In this document: piece after piece, positions 56,169 to 64,000 of the stretch
Layout: every line of letters starts with the position of its first letter
Numbering within the stretch: the stretch's first letter is position 1
NCBI RefSeq assembly: GCF_000150955.2
Contig: NC_011669.1
Coordinates: 1,494,993-1,558,992 of the forward strand
DNA from: Phaeodactylum tricornutum CCAP 1055/1
Taxonomy: Eukaryota; Bacillariophyta; Bacillariophyceae; Surirellales; Neidiaceae
DNA: 64,000 bases
Direction of reading: 5' to 3'
The notes under the pieces: model-generated
Databases searched by the model: none
Seen by the model: the letters and a program-made list of their open reading frames with translations, nothing else
Told to the model about the DNA's origin: nothing
Translations under genes and position numbers: made by a program

Positions 56169-58124
56169 CTAGTGCACTACCGGTGGCGGCAAACCGTCCT
56201 CAAAAATGTGATCTCTTACAATCTCTTCGAGCATGTCACGACACACAATCTTGGCACCCAATTTGATGCACAGCATGTACGCGCCCGCCAATTTTCGATG
56301 CAATGTGTACACTTCTTCCGGTGGCGGCGTGAGTCGGTGTCGTAGAAAGACCGACGTGTGCTCACCCATCCGGGACGAAATCTGCGATCCTTGAAAGTCG
56401 AACGCTTCACTCTTCCAGAACGGCTCGCCAACGGTAAAGCCACTGAGTTTGTGGGCGCGCAACATCGCCTCGTTTTCGTCACCCGTTAAAAAATGCATGC
56501 GATGAGACTGTTCCATTAGAGTGGCCTCGTCTTGATTGGCGGACGCCCAAACGATACGCAAATAGCCGTCCACAAACTCTTTAGAGTACTCGCGCGTAGC
56601 GCCAAAATCAATCAAACTAGTCGTCTTGGATCCAACGTCGTACAGAAAGTTACCCCAATTCGGATCCGTCTGCATAAAGCGCCAAACAAAGAGTTCTTTC
56701 ATGGTCAAGTACATGATGGCTCGTCCAATGCGGTTGCGTTCTTCTTGGCTCAGGTTCGAGACTTTGTCGATGGTTCCACCGGGCCTGTATTCGCTGACCA
56801 AGATCTCGTCCGTCGTCCACTCGTTGTATACATACGGAACGACAAAATTGTTGGCCTGTAGCACGGGATCGGTGTGGACCAAGTCCCGAATTCGCTTTTG
56901 ATTCGTCTTTTCTCGCTGATAGTCGCATTCCACTCGCAATTCTTCTTGTCCGACGCGAATGACGTTCTCCAGGAACAAGCCTTTCGGCGCCAGACCCGAA
57001 ACTTTGACGAGCATGGCCAAATTGCGCAAATCTGATTCGATCGAATTGCCCACTCCGGGATACTGGACCTTAACGACAACATCTTGTACACTGGTGTTGC
57101 CGTTTTCGTCGCTGTCCTGGTTATCGAACTTGATTTGCGCCCGGTGCACTTGTCCAATCGAAGCGGCGGCCAGGGGTGTTTCGTCGAATGACACAACCGA
57201 TTTGTTTTCTCGCCAATTAGCACCCCACTGCGACTCGAGCTGCGCCATGAGCTGGTACCGGGGCATGGCGTCGGCGCCTTGTCGAACGGAATGGAGGGCT
57301 CGGGTCAAAGCCGGTGGCAGGAGGGTTTCGTCCTGTATGCTCAGCATTTGTCCCATTTTGAGTGCGGCTCCGCGCATGCGACACAAGGACGCGGCCAGTC
57401 GATCGGCGTTGTGGTCATTGATGACGAGGGAGCCGTTGCCGTTACCGGCGGTTTTCGACGGGCTACCCCACAAGCGGGAGGCGCCTTCCACGGCTGTACC
57501 GATGGCGAGGCCGACCCCGAGTTGGGCAAAGCCCCAGGCGCGACCCACTCGGGTAGAAGGAACCGCGCGTCCTTCTTTTACGCGCGGAAGAGGGACGTCC
57601 GGTGAAGTCATGGTAGATTCGGCGGTGGGAGGATTACCAACCGTCTCGGTGATTGATTGTGACGTTGTTGGAGTGGATGGTCCAATGTTGGTTGAGTTGT
57701 GGGTTGTCGGTTTCGGGCTAGAAGATATCACTGGGGACGCAGGTATCCTCTCGGGTTGCGCGTGAATGAGCATGCTGGGCACTCTCGTTCGTGACGGTTG
57801 CGTCGGTTGTGTGGATTGTACTTGCTCTGGCTCCGCCTCATTCCTATGAATGGAACCGGATTGTGCCAATGTTGGAGAACGCGACGGTGCCGCATCGGAG
57901 GAAACGACACCGCTCTTGCGCACCACGTCCACGCCGGACGTCAATTCGTCATACAAAGTTGACCGGCTCGCCCTAGTGGCTGTTCTCGTCGACTGTACAA
58001 CTTCCCAACCGTGCTGGGTGGCTTGCGACGCGACCCGGGTCGCATCGGTCGCGGCCTGTCGCGAGGCTTCCCGGGCCACCATGCGCAATCCCGACGCTAC
58101 ACGCCACCATCCACCCGCCGACAT
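56169..58124 (-). CDS. COQ8: COQ8/ADCK3 (UbiB family) atypical kinase-like ATPase
   Basis: 651 aa from the first ATG (58124). Family role: supports ubiquinone synthesis in mitochondria. Seen: N-terminal region with a basic presequence-like stretch (GGWWRVASGLRMVAREASRQ), a long Ser/Thr/Pro-rich linker to about 190, a hydrophobic segment (WGFAQLGVGLAIGTAVEG), the KxGQ extension CRMRGAALKMGQMLSIQDE (about 255), the Ala-rich loop ETPLAAASIGQVHRAQ, VVVKVQYPGV (Lys), ELRVECDYQREKTNQ, MQTDPNWGNFLYD (catalytic region), LIDFGATREYSKEF (DFG) and LRHRLTPPPEEVYTLHRKL. All motifs typical of ADCK3 are present; the linker is longer than in animals. Confidence 0.95.
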   Translation of the reverse strand: MSAGGWWRVASGLRMVAREASRQAATDATRVASQATQHGWEVVQSTRTATRASRSTLYDELTSGVDVVRKSGVVSSDAAPSRSPTLAQSGSIHRNEAEPEQVQSTQPTQPSRTRVPSMLIHAQPERIPASPVISSSPKPTTHNSTNIGPSTPTTSQSITETVGNPPTAESTMTSPDVPLPRVKEGRAVPSTRVGRAWGFAQLGVGLAIGTAVEGASRLWGSPSKTAGNGNGSLVINDHNADRLAASLCRMRGAALKMGQMLSIQDETLLPPALTRALHSVRQGADAMPRYQLMAQLESQWGANWRENKSVVSFDETPLAAASIGQVHRAQIKFDNQDSDENGNTSVQDVVVKVQYPGVGNSIESDLRNLAMLVKVSGLAPKGLFLENVIRVGQEELRVECDYQREKTNQKRIRDLVHTDPVLQANNFVVPYVYNEWTTDEILVSEYRPGGTIDKVSNLSQEERNRIGRAIMYLTMKELFVWRFMQTDPNWGNFLYDVGSKTTSLIDFGATREYSKEFVDGYLRIVWASANQDEATLMEQSHRMHFLTGDENEAMLRAHKLSGFTVGEPFWKSEAFDFQGSQISSRMGEHTSVFLRHRLTPPPEEVYTLHRKLAGAYMLCIKLGAKIVCRDMLEEIVRDHIFEDGLPPPVVH

Positions 58125-58600
58125 GCCACCCACGGGAATTGGTCGTGGAATGAAACAGCAGTTGTTTCGTTGCGTTTATAATACTATATGCTGTACTATG
58201 TCAAACGTTTGTTGCGTTCCTCGCAGTCGGAGGAGGGGACGATTCCGAAGGCGACCCTTCCTTGGCTTTCTCAACCCGTAACTGTAAACGTGCGGTGTTC
58301 TCGTTGTTCTCCTCGGGTCGAGTCCGAGTCACTGCGTCAGTCATGAATGAAAAGGCTTCCACGGGACCGCTTTTCGTTCTGGCGTCATATCCGTGAATTG
58401 GTGTCGAGTACGGGAATGACACGGATCCGTCCAGGCCCCTCCTTTGGGCAATGAGGGACCATGGTGCGATCGGCACGAATTGTCGGGGAATGGTCAGTAC
58501 CAAACGGTCATGCTCGGTTTGTATCCACACGCCACTTACGCCAGACACCGTTTCCCGGGCGCGCACGTAACACCTGGATGCAAGGGTCCGTCAGTGCCTC
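58125..58600. other. divergent promoter region (COQ8 / WDR6)
   Basis: 476 bp between opposed ATGs. A minus frame at 58201-58566 is open, but it has no ATG near its start and no recognised family; it may be part of the COQ8 5' region or chance. Confidence 0.4.
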
Positions 58601-61600
58601 ATGGAATCGTCGCCGACCGAAGCGGAGGGACCGACGCCCCGGGGTGTGTTGCGCAAAACGGGCGTGTACGGGACACCCGTGTCCTGCGTGAGTTTTCCTC
58701 ATCCAGACGTTCTACTCTACAGCCTCGGAGCTTTTTTGGAGCGGACGAGTACGTACCGGGCTTCCGGTGACGGATTAACGGCAACACCGACTCCAATCTC
58801 GAGTCGGCATTTGGTCTTTCCGAACGGCAACACCATTCACGGCATTCGCTATCCGCACAGTGATCCTAATAGATTGCCTACGAACTCTCCTCCTCCCGCG
58901 AATGACGGCTTTGACGCAACAGTGGAGGTGACAGTAACAGGTCCAGAGAAAGCCAAAAAGTACGCTCTCGTGTTCGGGTCGAGGCACCTGGCCTTGGTGC
59001 AGAATGTGTGGGGATCTCCGGATCATCCCGTCATGGAAACGTTATCGATACGTGTAGGAAACGTAGGAAGTGCGCATGCGATACCACCTTCCACCGTTTG
59101 GACCTTGTCGGATTGGATTTGGGATTGTCGTCTGCAATCCACCAGTGATCCACGTACCGACACCGTGGTGGTGGGTCTCGCACACAATAATGTGGAAGTG
59201 TGGACGTTGCGACGCTCGCCGGAGGGCGATACCTCCGTAGGCGGCATATTATCTCGCACCGCACAGTTGCGTGGGGTCACACGCTGTATCACCTACTGTA
59301 TGGATCTGGGACGGGATGGGTACGTCGCCACTGGTACGGTACGGAACGAAATTGTTGTCTGGAACCAACCGACTATCCACGCTCAGAACACCGCCACGGA
59401 CAAGTTTGGTGCGGATGGTCATGTTTCTGGAGAGATAGTGGTAGTACCGGAACAAGCGCGATTGCGTGGTCATCAAGGGGTGATTCACGGAGTTAAGTTT
59501 AATAGCGATTGCAGATACCTTGCCTCTACCTCGGACGATCGGAGTGTGCGCTTGTGGAAACGTCCAGCGGGACCGGAACATGCCGAGAGCGGTAGCTTAA
59601 ATGGTACGAATTCCTGGAGCTTGGTTTGGACAGGGTGGGGACACACGGCTCGGACTTGGAAGGTGGCGTTCGTAGAAGCACATAATCTCGTAATTTCGAC
59701 GGCGGAAGACGGCACGGCCCGAGTTTGGAATCTATGGTCCGGAGACTGCCGAGCGGTACTTCGGGGACACGGAGCTTCGCAGAACGTTTGGGGCATTGAT
59801 GTTTGCGGTGATTGGGCCGTGACGGGTGGAAATGACGGAAGAGTGGCGACCTATCACATACCGAGTAGTTTGGTGGCAATGTGGAAGCACAACGAGAAGG
59901 GAACGGAAGAATGCGTACAATCGTGGCAAGGTACGTTTCCAATCCCGGATGATCGGATCCTATCGACGACCGGGAAAACATCTTTAGCCCAAGAAAAGGG
60001 AGCTCAGATTGTCAAAAAGAAGAAGAAAAAGATCGTTCATCAGATCTTGGTGGGAATGGGGCTAGTTGAATCATCCAGTACGTATATGGAATCTCCGCGA
60101 ATCGTCGTGTCAACTCGAGCCGGTTCGCTCCTGAGCTTAAATTTGTCCACCGGAAGCTGGATTACCCAGGAACCATGGTGGAATTCTAGCTTGCTCGAAT
60201 GCAACAATATCGATGCAATGGATGCCTGCTGTATGGCGATCCATCCATCGACAGGGCTCATCGCTATCGGAACTCATCGGGGAGATGTCGTGGTTCTCTT
60301 GGATTGGGACGTCGATCAGCGGCGTCGAATTGTCTGGGCTGGAAACGAACTCAAGTCAGTACAAAAACTCGAATGGAAAACTTCCAATACCTTGGTCGCG
60401 TTTCATGTCGACGCATTGCGTTGGTGGCAACTACCAGATTCCTGCGATACAGAACAGTTTATGGACGAAAGCTTGATGACATGCAAAGTATTAGTGCCGG
60501 GTACCAAAGCGCTGGTCCTTTGCTGCGCACTCAATCAAAAAGGCAAGCTAGCGGTGGTTGGAGATACACGAGGGAATATTGCACTTTTTGACTTAAATGG
60601 TAGTGTCGGCGTAGATGGGTCCATGGCACCACGCTGTGTTCTTCCTCGGGCTCATCGCAAAGAACACGTAAACGTTTTGCTGTGGATAAGTGAAACGAAA
60701 GTCCTTTCTGGTGGAAACGATGGCTGCTTGCACGAGTGTGAGGTTCTGGATTTATGTAGGCTGAGGTCTCTGTATTCGTTTGCGGTGGCGGCCTACACAG
60801 GGATCGATAGGATTTGGACTATGTCGAGAGTCTGCGGATCTAGCCGTTTTGCCATAGCGGGTTACCGAGGCAATGAATATGTTGCTATTGATACTAAAGG
60901 TGGATACGAATTGTTTCGAGCAGATACTGGTGGTAGACAGCGTGCGGCTCTCTTCTCTCTTGGTGTTCCTGACAGGGATGGGAGCCGCTGTGCGAATCCC
61001 ATTTTGACTGTTGCTACGAGTCGCAAGGACGGCTGCAACGACGTTACTATTAATATGCGGAACGGTCGCTGGCGTGGAGGATCTTACGGTGTTGGTTTGC
61101 ACAATGAGACTATCTTCGATGCAGCTTTCTTTCCCATCGGTACAACAACAAGCGTATTTGGTCTCTTGACGGGTAGCGAGGATTGTACTGCTAGAATATC
61201 GCTATGGGAACGCGGCTCACTGGTGTCTTCCATTAAACTACCTTGTCAAGAAAGTGGTGTACGAGCAGTGTGCAGTAGCACCTTTGACGTGAGGCATGGC
61301 ACTTTTTTAGCTGTTGCGGGTAGTCAAATGGCTCTGCAGTTCTATCATGTGAGAAATGAAGCGAGCGAACCCCCCAAGCCTCAAAATTTGACGATTACTT
61401 CCCTAGGACGTGGATGGCAACGAGAAAAAGCATCGATGGACCACCGCATCAATACTGTCACCTCTGTTCCTTTGCACGCAGCAGGTGATGAACGGCGACA
61501 TCTTGTGTTGACTGGAGATTCGAATGGCGATTGTGTTCTTTACCACGTAGGAGAAGCACTCCAAACCATCCACAGCGGTGTGTTATTTTTTAGGGAAGCA

Positions 61601-62182
61601 AGACCTGTTCTTTCATCAAAAATGTGCGTTCTTGGATCCCATGTGCTTGTATTGGTTGGAACAACGGAGGGCACAATAAGTTTTCATTCGGTACTGTATG
61701 GAACAAACATCGACTGGAGTACCGTCCAGCGGCAAAATCCGGATGAAGTAGTCCAATGCCACACAATGGGAACAAATACAATCGACGTATGTATCATGGA
61801 AAGTGCTGAAAGTGAACACACAATACTCGTTTGTAGCGGAGGAGATGACCAATCTGTCGCATGTTTCAAGCTTCATGCAAAGCTTTGCGGTAGCGACTTG
61901 AATCTCTCAATCCAAAAAATGCAAATTGTGCGGGAGGCCTCGCGCTCTGCCGTGAAGGGGATTGCCTGGTTGGACCAGAGCCACTTTGCTTCGACTGGCT
62001 ACGATCAGAAAATCTGCGTTTGGAAATACACGTTGGGCTCGATCGCTAAAAAATGCTCATTGCATGTCGATATTGGTGATGTTAACTGCCTCGCGCACTT
62101 CCAGCTTCAAAGTACCGAATGCACACTTGGAATCGCCGGAGCGGGAATCGAGCTGATCACGTTTAATCTGTGTGCACTATAG
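58601..62182 (+). CDS. WDR6: WDR6/Trm734-type WD40 repeat protein
   Basis: 1193 aa, ATG at 58601. Family role: WDR6/Trm734 partners FTSJ1/Trm7 in 2'-O-methylation of tRNA anticodon position 34. Seen: many WD40 blades along the whole length, best at LRGHQGVIHGVKFNSDCRYL with SDDRSVRLW, GWGHTARTWKVAFVEAHNLV with AEDGTARVW, NVWGIDVCGDWAVTGGNDGR, later LTGSEDCTARISLW, LTGDSNGDCVLYHV, SGGDDQSVACF, STGYDQKICVWK. The triple run RSVRLW / GHTARTW / AEDGTARVW / GGNDGRV is typical of WDR6. A basic insert QIVKKKKKKIVHQ lies around residue 470. Single exon. Other large WD40 proteins cannot be wholly excluded. Confidence 0.78.
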   Translation: MESSPTEAEGPTPRGVLRKTGVYGTPVSCVSFPHPDVLLYSLGAFLERTSTYRASGDGLTATPTPISSRHLVFPNGNTIHGIRYPHSDPNRLPTNSPPPANDGFDATVEVTVTGPEKAKKYALVFGSRHLALVQNVWGSPDHPVMETLSIRVGNVGSAHAIPPSTVWTLSDWIWDCRLQSTSDPRTDTVVVGLAHNNVEVWTLRRSPEGDTSVGGILSRTAQLRGVTRCITYCMDLGRDGYVATGTVRNEIVVWNQPTIHAQNTATDKFGADGHVSGEIVVVPEQARLRGHQGVIHGVKFNSDCRYLASTSDDRSVRLWKRPAGPEHAESGSLNGTNSWSLVWTGWGHTARTWKVAFVEAHNLVISTAEDGTARVWNLWSGDCRAVLRGHGASQNVWGIDVCGDWAVTGGNDGRVATYHIPSSLVAMWKHNEKGTEECVQSWQGTFPIPDDRILSTTGKTSLAQEKGAQIVKKKKKKIVHQILVGMGLVESSSTYMESPRIVVSTRAGSLLSLNLSTGSWITQEPWWNSSLLECNNIDAMDACCMAIHPSTGLIAIGTHRGDVVVLLDWDVDQRRRIVWAGNELKSVQKLEWKTSNTLVAFHVDALRWWQLPDSCDTEQFMDESLMTCKVLVPGTKALVLCCALNQKGKLAVVGDTRGNIALFDLNGSVGVDGSMAPRCVLPRAHRKEHVNVLLWISETKVLSGGNDGCLHECEVLDLCRLRSLYSFAVAAYTGIDRIWTMSRVCGSSRFAIAGYRGNEYVAIDTKGGYELFRADTGGRQRAALFSLGVPDRDGSRCANPILTVATSRKDGCNDVTINMRNGRWRGGSYGVGLHNETIFDAAFFPIGTTTSVFGLLTGSEDCTARISLWERGSLVSSIKLPCQESGVRAVCSSTFDVRHGTFLAVAGSQMALQFYHVRNEASEPPKPQNLTITSLGRGWQREKASMDHRINTVTSVPLHAAGDERRHLVLTGDSNGDCVLYHVGEALQTIHSGVLFFREARPVLSSKMCVLGSHVLVLVGTTEGTISFHSVLYGTNIDWSTVQRQNPDEVVQCHTMGTNTIDVCIMESAESEHTILVCSGGDDQSVACFKLHAKLCGSDLNLSIQKMQIVREASRSAVKGIAWLDQSHFASTGYDQKICVWKYTLGSIAKKCSLHVDIGDVNCLAHFQLQSTECTLGIAGAGIELITFNLCAL

Positions 62183-62306
62183 GTAGAGCTAGTCCTACTG
62201 TGTATTGCGAATAGTAAGAAGCAGATATTTATAGTACAGTACAATTTATGAACTAGCTGGGGGGCATTATTTTTCAATGTCCAACATGGACCTATCTCAT
62301 GGTATT

Positions 62307-64000
62307 TCAAAACTGCAGCGATGTCCGTTTTCCGTTTTCGCGAGTTGATGGACGACTTCCGTCAGCTGAAACGGAGACTTCTGCACTTCCACCGGTTGGC
62401 CTGGAGGATACCGGCGAGAAAGGCTGAGGTAGCGTGGTAGAAGCTTCGCCCAGTGAACCAATAACAGTAGGTGCCACGCTTCCCCACCAACTTAGCTTGT
62501 TTTTGCCTTCCTCGATGGTCCTGTAATCTGTATCATTGAATTGCAACAAAGTGGCCAGAACAGGAAGTAAACCGGCTCGTTCGCTAGACCCTGGAGGTAA
62601 AGAAAGATACTGCACCACAATACTCTTCAAGTAATCGAGATTGACATCCTCTCGTCGCTTGATTCGACAGAGCTCTTCTAGCTGAGTTTGCACTTCTTGA
62701 AGCTCCTTCTCGTGAGTTGCCAGATCGCCGTCATTATCGAGAAGCTTCGATTTCATGCGTTCAATAATTGCGTCTCGGATTTCAATTTCAGATACTTGCT
62801 GGGATTCGCGATTGCTCTGTTTGGCGGCCAGCTCAAAAATCCGGCGATCGCTGAGAGATCCCTGGTCAACTTCTTGCTGAAGAGTGTGATTCGTCCTTCG
62901 CAGCTCGGCGCACTCAACCTCTCTCTCTTGGAGAAGCCGTTGTGCAGCGGAACTTTTTTTAGCCATTTGCTGTTTTGTTGTCTGTAGTTCTTTTTGCAGA
63001 GATTCGACCATCTTAGTGCTTCTCGAGTCAGAGCCCTTCTGCGCAAGGGCAAGTGATTCGTTTGCCTTTCTAATGGAATCTCTTGCCACTTCGGCCTCCC
63101 TTTCGAGCTTCGTTACATGATCAGATTGTATCTGAATGCTTTCATCTTTTTGGCTCAAGTCATACAAAGCAGCCTCCAGTTTAGCATTTATCTCAGCATT
63201 TTTGTCGTTTATATCTGAAAGCTGCGCTTCGAGCATGCCCACTAGTGCAGTGCGTTGACCGTGGCTCCTGTCCTTAGTATCTTTTTCCGCTTGTAGCCGT
63301 GATACAACATTACTGCTTTTTGTCAGGTCGAGCTTCAAATTTGTAATCAGTTCACGGAGCTCGGAAACTTCGGCTTCGCTAGCTTTCAATCTCGCCTGCT
63401 GTCTACTCGCCTCTTGTAGCTGTTGATCTTGCACTTTTCGCTCTTCAACCATAGCGCTCAGGTTGGAAGAAAGGGCACTCAGCTTCCCAGTGAGTTCTTC
63501 GACCTCATTCACTTTGGAATCTAGATCACTTTTGATGCGCGTGACCTGTTGCTCTAGTATTTTTTTCTCTCCTTCCAGCTGCTCTTGCTGCTGAAGCAAT
63601 TCGGTAGCGGTGTTTGAACCACTCTCTGACGTGTTTCGGAGATCTTCCCTTAGCCTTTTAACGGTTGCGGTCTCGGATGTGAGCTTCGCTTTCATATCCT
63701 CTTTCTCGTCCCGCAAAGATGTAAGACTAGCACTGAGAGACTTGAGCTTCTCTACAAGCTTTGATACTTTTTCGTCTTTCTGCGAATCAGCTTGTTTTAA
63801 CTGCGATATTTCCGAGTCATACCGTTCCTTCGTAACGGCAAGCCTTTCTTTGAAGCGGAGTTCCATGTCATCGACGTGCGCCGCCATTTTCTGACGAAGC
63901 TCTTCCATTTCAACAATATGCTTCTGGGAGAGCTGTGCAGCTTGTGTTTCGAGGTTCTTTTCAGCTTCCGATGTCATTTTGAGCCGCATCTCCTCGTTGT
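62307..64000 (-). CDS. GRIP-domain golgin (coiled coil), 5' part outside window
   Basis: The frame is open to the window edge (at least 564 codons). The protein is almost all coiled coil, with Glu/Lys/Gln/Leu heptads from the first visible residue to about 400, typical of golgins that tether vesicles at the trans-Golgi. Near the end is a GRIP domain: REDVNLDYLKSIVVQYLSLP, then SERAGLLPVLATLLQFNDTD and IEEGKNK. The aromatic Tyr in LDYLKS is the residue used to bind Arl1 in known GRIP domains. A Ser/Thr-rich tail of about 60 residues follows. The true N-terminus lies beyond 64000. Confidence 0.88.
   Translation of the reverse strand, partial: NEEMRLKMTSEAEKNLETQAAQLSQKHIVEMEELRQKMAAHVDDMELRFKERLAVTKERYDSEISQLKQADSQKDEKVSKLVEKLKSLSASLTSLRDEKEDMKAKLTSETATVKRLREDLRNTSESGSNTATELLQQQEQLEGEKKILEQQVTRIKSDLDSKVNEVEELTGKLSALSSNLSAMVEERKVQDQQLQEASRQQARLKASEAEVSELRELITNLKLDLTKSSNVVSRLQAEKDTKDRSHGQRTALVGMLEAQLSDINDKNAEINAKLEAALYDLSQKDESIQIQSDHVTKLEREAEVARDSIRKANESLALAQKGSDSRSTKMVESLQKELQTTKQQMAKKSSAAQRLLQEREVECAELRRTNHTLQQEVDQGSLSDRRIFELAAKQSNRESQQVSEIEIRDAIIERMKSKLLDNDGDLATHEKELQEVQTQLEELCRIKRREDVNLDYLKSIVVQYLSLPPGSSERAGLLPVLATLLQFNDTDYRTIEEGKNKLSWWGSVAPTVIGSLGEASTTLPQPFSPVSSRPTGGSAEVSVSADGSRPSTRENGKRTSLQF

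Noticed and set aside
58201-58566. Minus-strand 121-codon frame between COQ8 and WDR6
   Set aside because: Reads partly protein-like but starts at GTG; an in-frame stop lies just upstream and any extra exon would overlap the WDR6 gene. Not enough to call it.

Overview
The window looks like nuclear DNA of a pennate diatom, most probably Phaeodactylum tricornutum or a close relative. The reasons are eukaryotic genes on both strands, short GT-AG introns (66 to 143 nt, with one possible 242-nt case), mid GC content, and several proteins whose N-terminus is a signal peptide followed directly by a Phe at the predicted cleavage site, the hallmark of diatom plastid import. The species call is inference; the sequence itself shows only the style. 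I saw no transposon, viral, CRISPR or organellar sequence.

Layout. 1-5.4 kb, all on the minus strand: the 5' end of a plastid-type isopropylmalate isomerase large subunit (LeuC), a SANT-like/DUF504/release-factor fusion, an Ala/Glu/Lys repeat protein with a C-terminal CaaX box, and an unknown protein. 6-11 kb: two tandem paralogous mucin-like type I membrane proteins. 11-25 kb: MGDG synthase, an R3H protein, a CSB/ERCC6-type SNF2 ATPase, a PAF-acetylhydrolase-like hydrolase, tRNA-Lys(CTT), a SET-domain methyltransferase, a Whirly protein and a YidD-like protein. 25-36 kb: plastid-type glycerol-3-phosphate dehydrogenase, a basic presequence protein, a GPALPP1/DUF3752 protein split by an apparent frameshift, an HDA14-like deacetylase, NOC2, prefoldin 6 and EngB. 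36-47 kb: a GNAT-LysM-LysM-HMG-box fusion, PDCD2, an unknown protein, MgtE and BDP1. 46.8-64 kb: a DUF2470 membrane protein, a gene-poor stretch, pirin, MED17, an oxoglutarate-type carrier, COQ8, WDR6 and the 3' part of a GRIP-domain golgin.

The genes are not an operon or a single pathway. They are mostly housekeeping functions: ribosome biogenesis (NOC2, PDCD2, EngB), RNA polymerase II/III transcription (MED17, BDP1), DNA repair (CSB) and plastid or mitochondrial metabolism (LeuC, MGDG synthase, GPDH, COQ8, carrier). They sit in compact divergent and convergent pairs; convergent stops can be only 13 to 126 bp apart.

The most unusual items are the GNAT-LysM-HMG fusion, the DUF504-release factor fusion, the CaaX-ended 93-bp repeat protein, the tandem surface-protein pair, a deacetylase with a plastid-like leader, and three stop-free introns of length 3n that hide inside long open frames. 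Many open frames begin upstream at a non-ATG codon; I moved such starts to the first plausible ATG.
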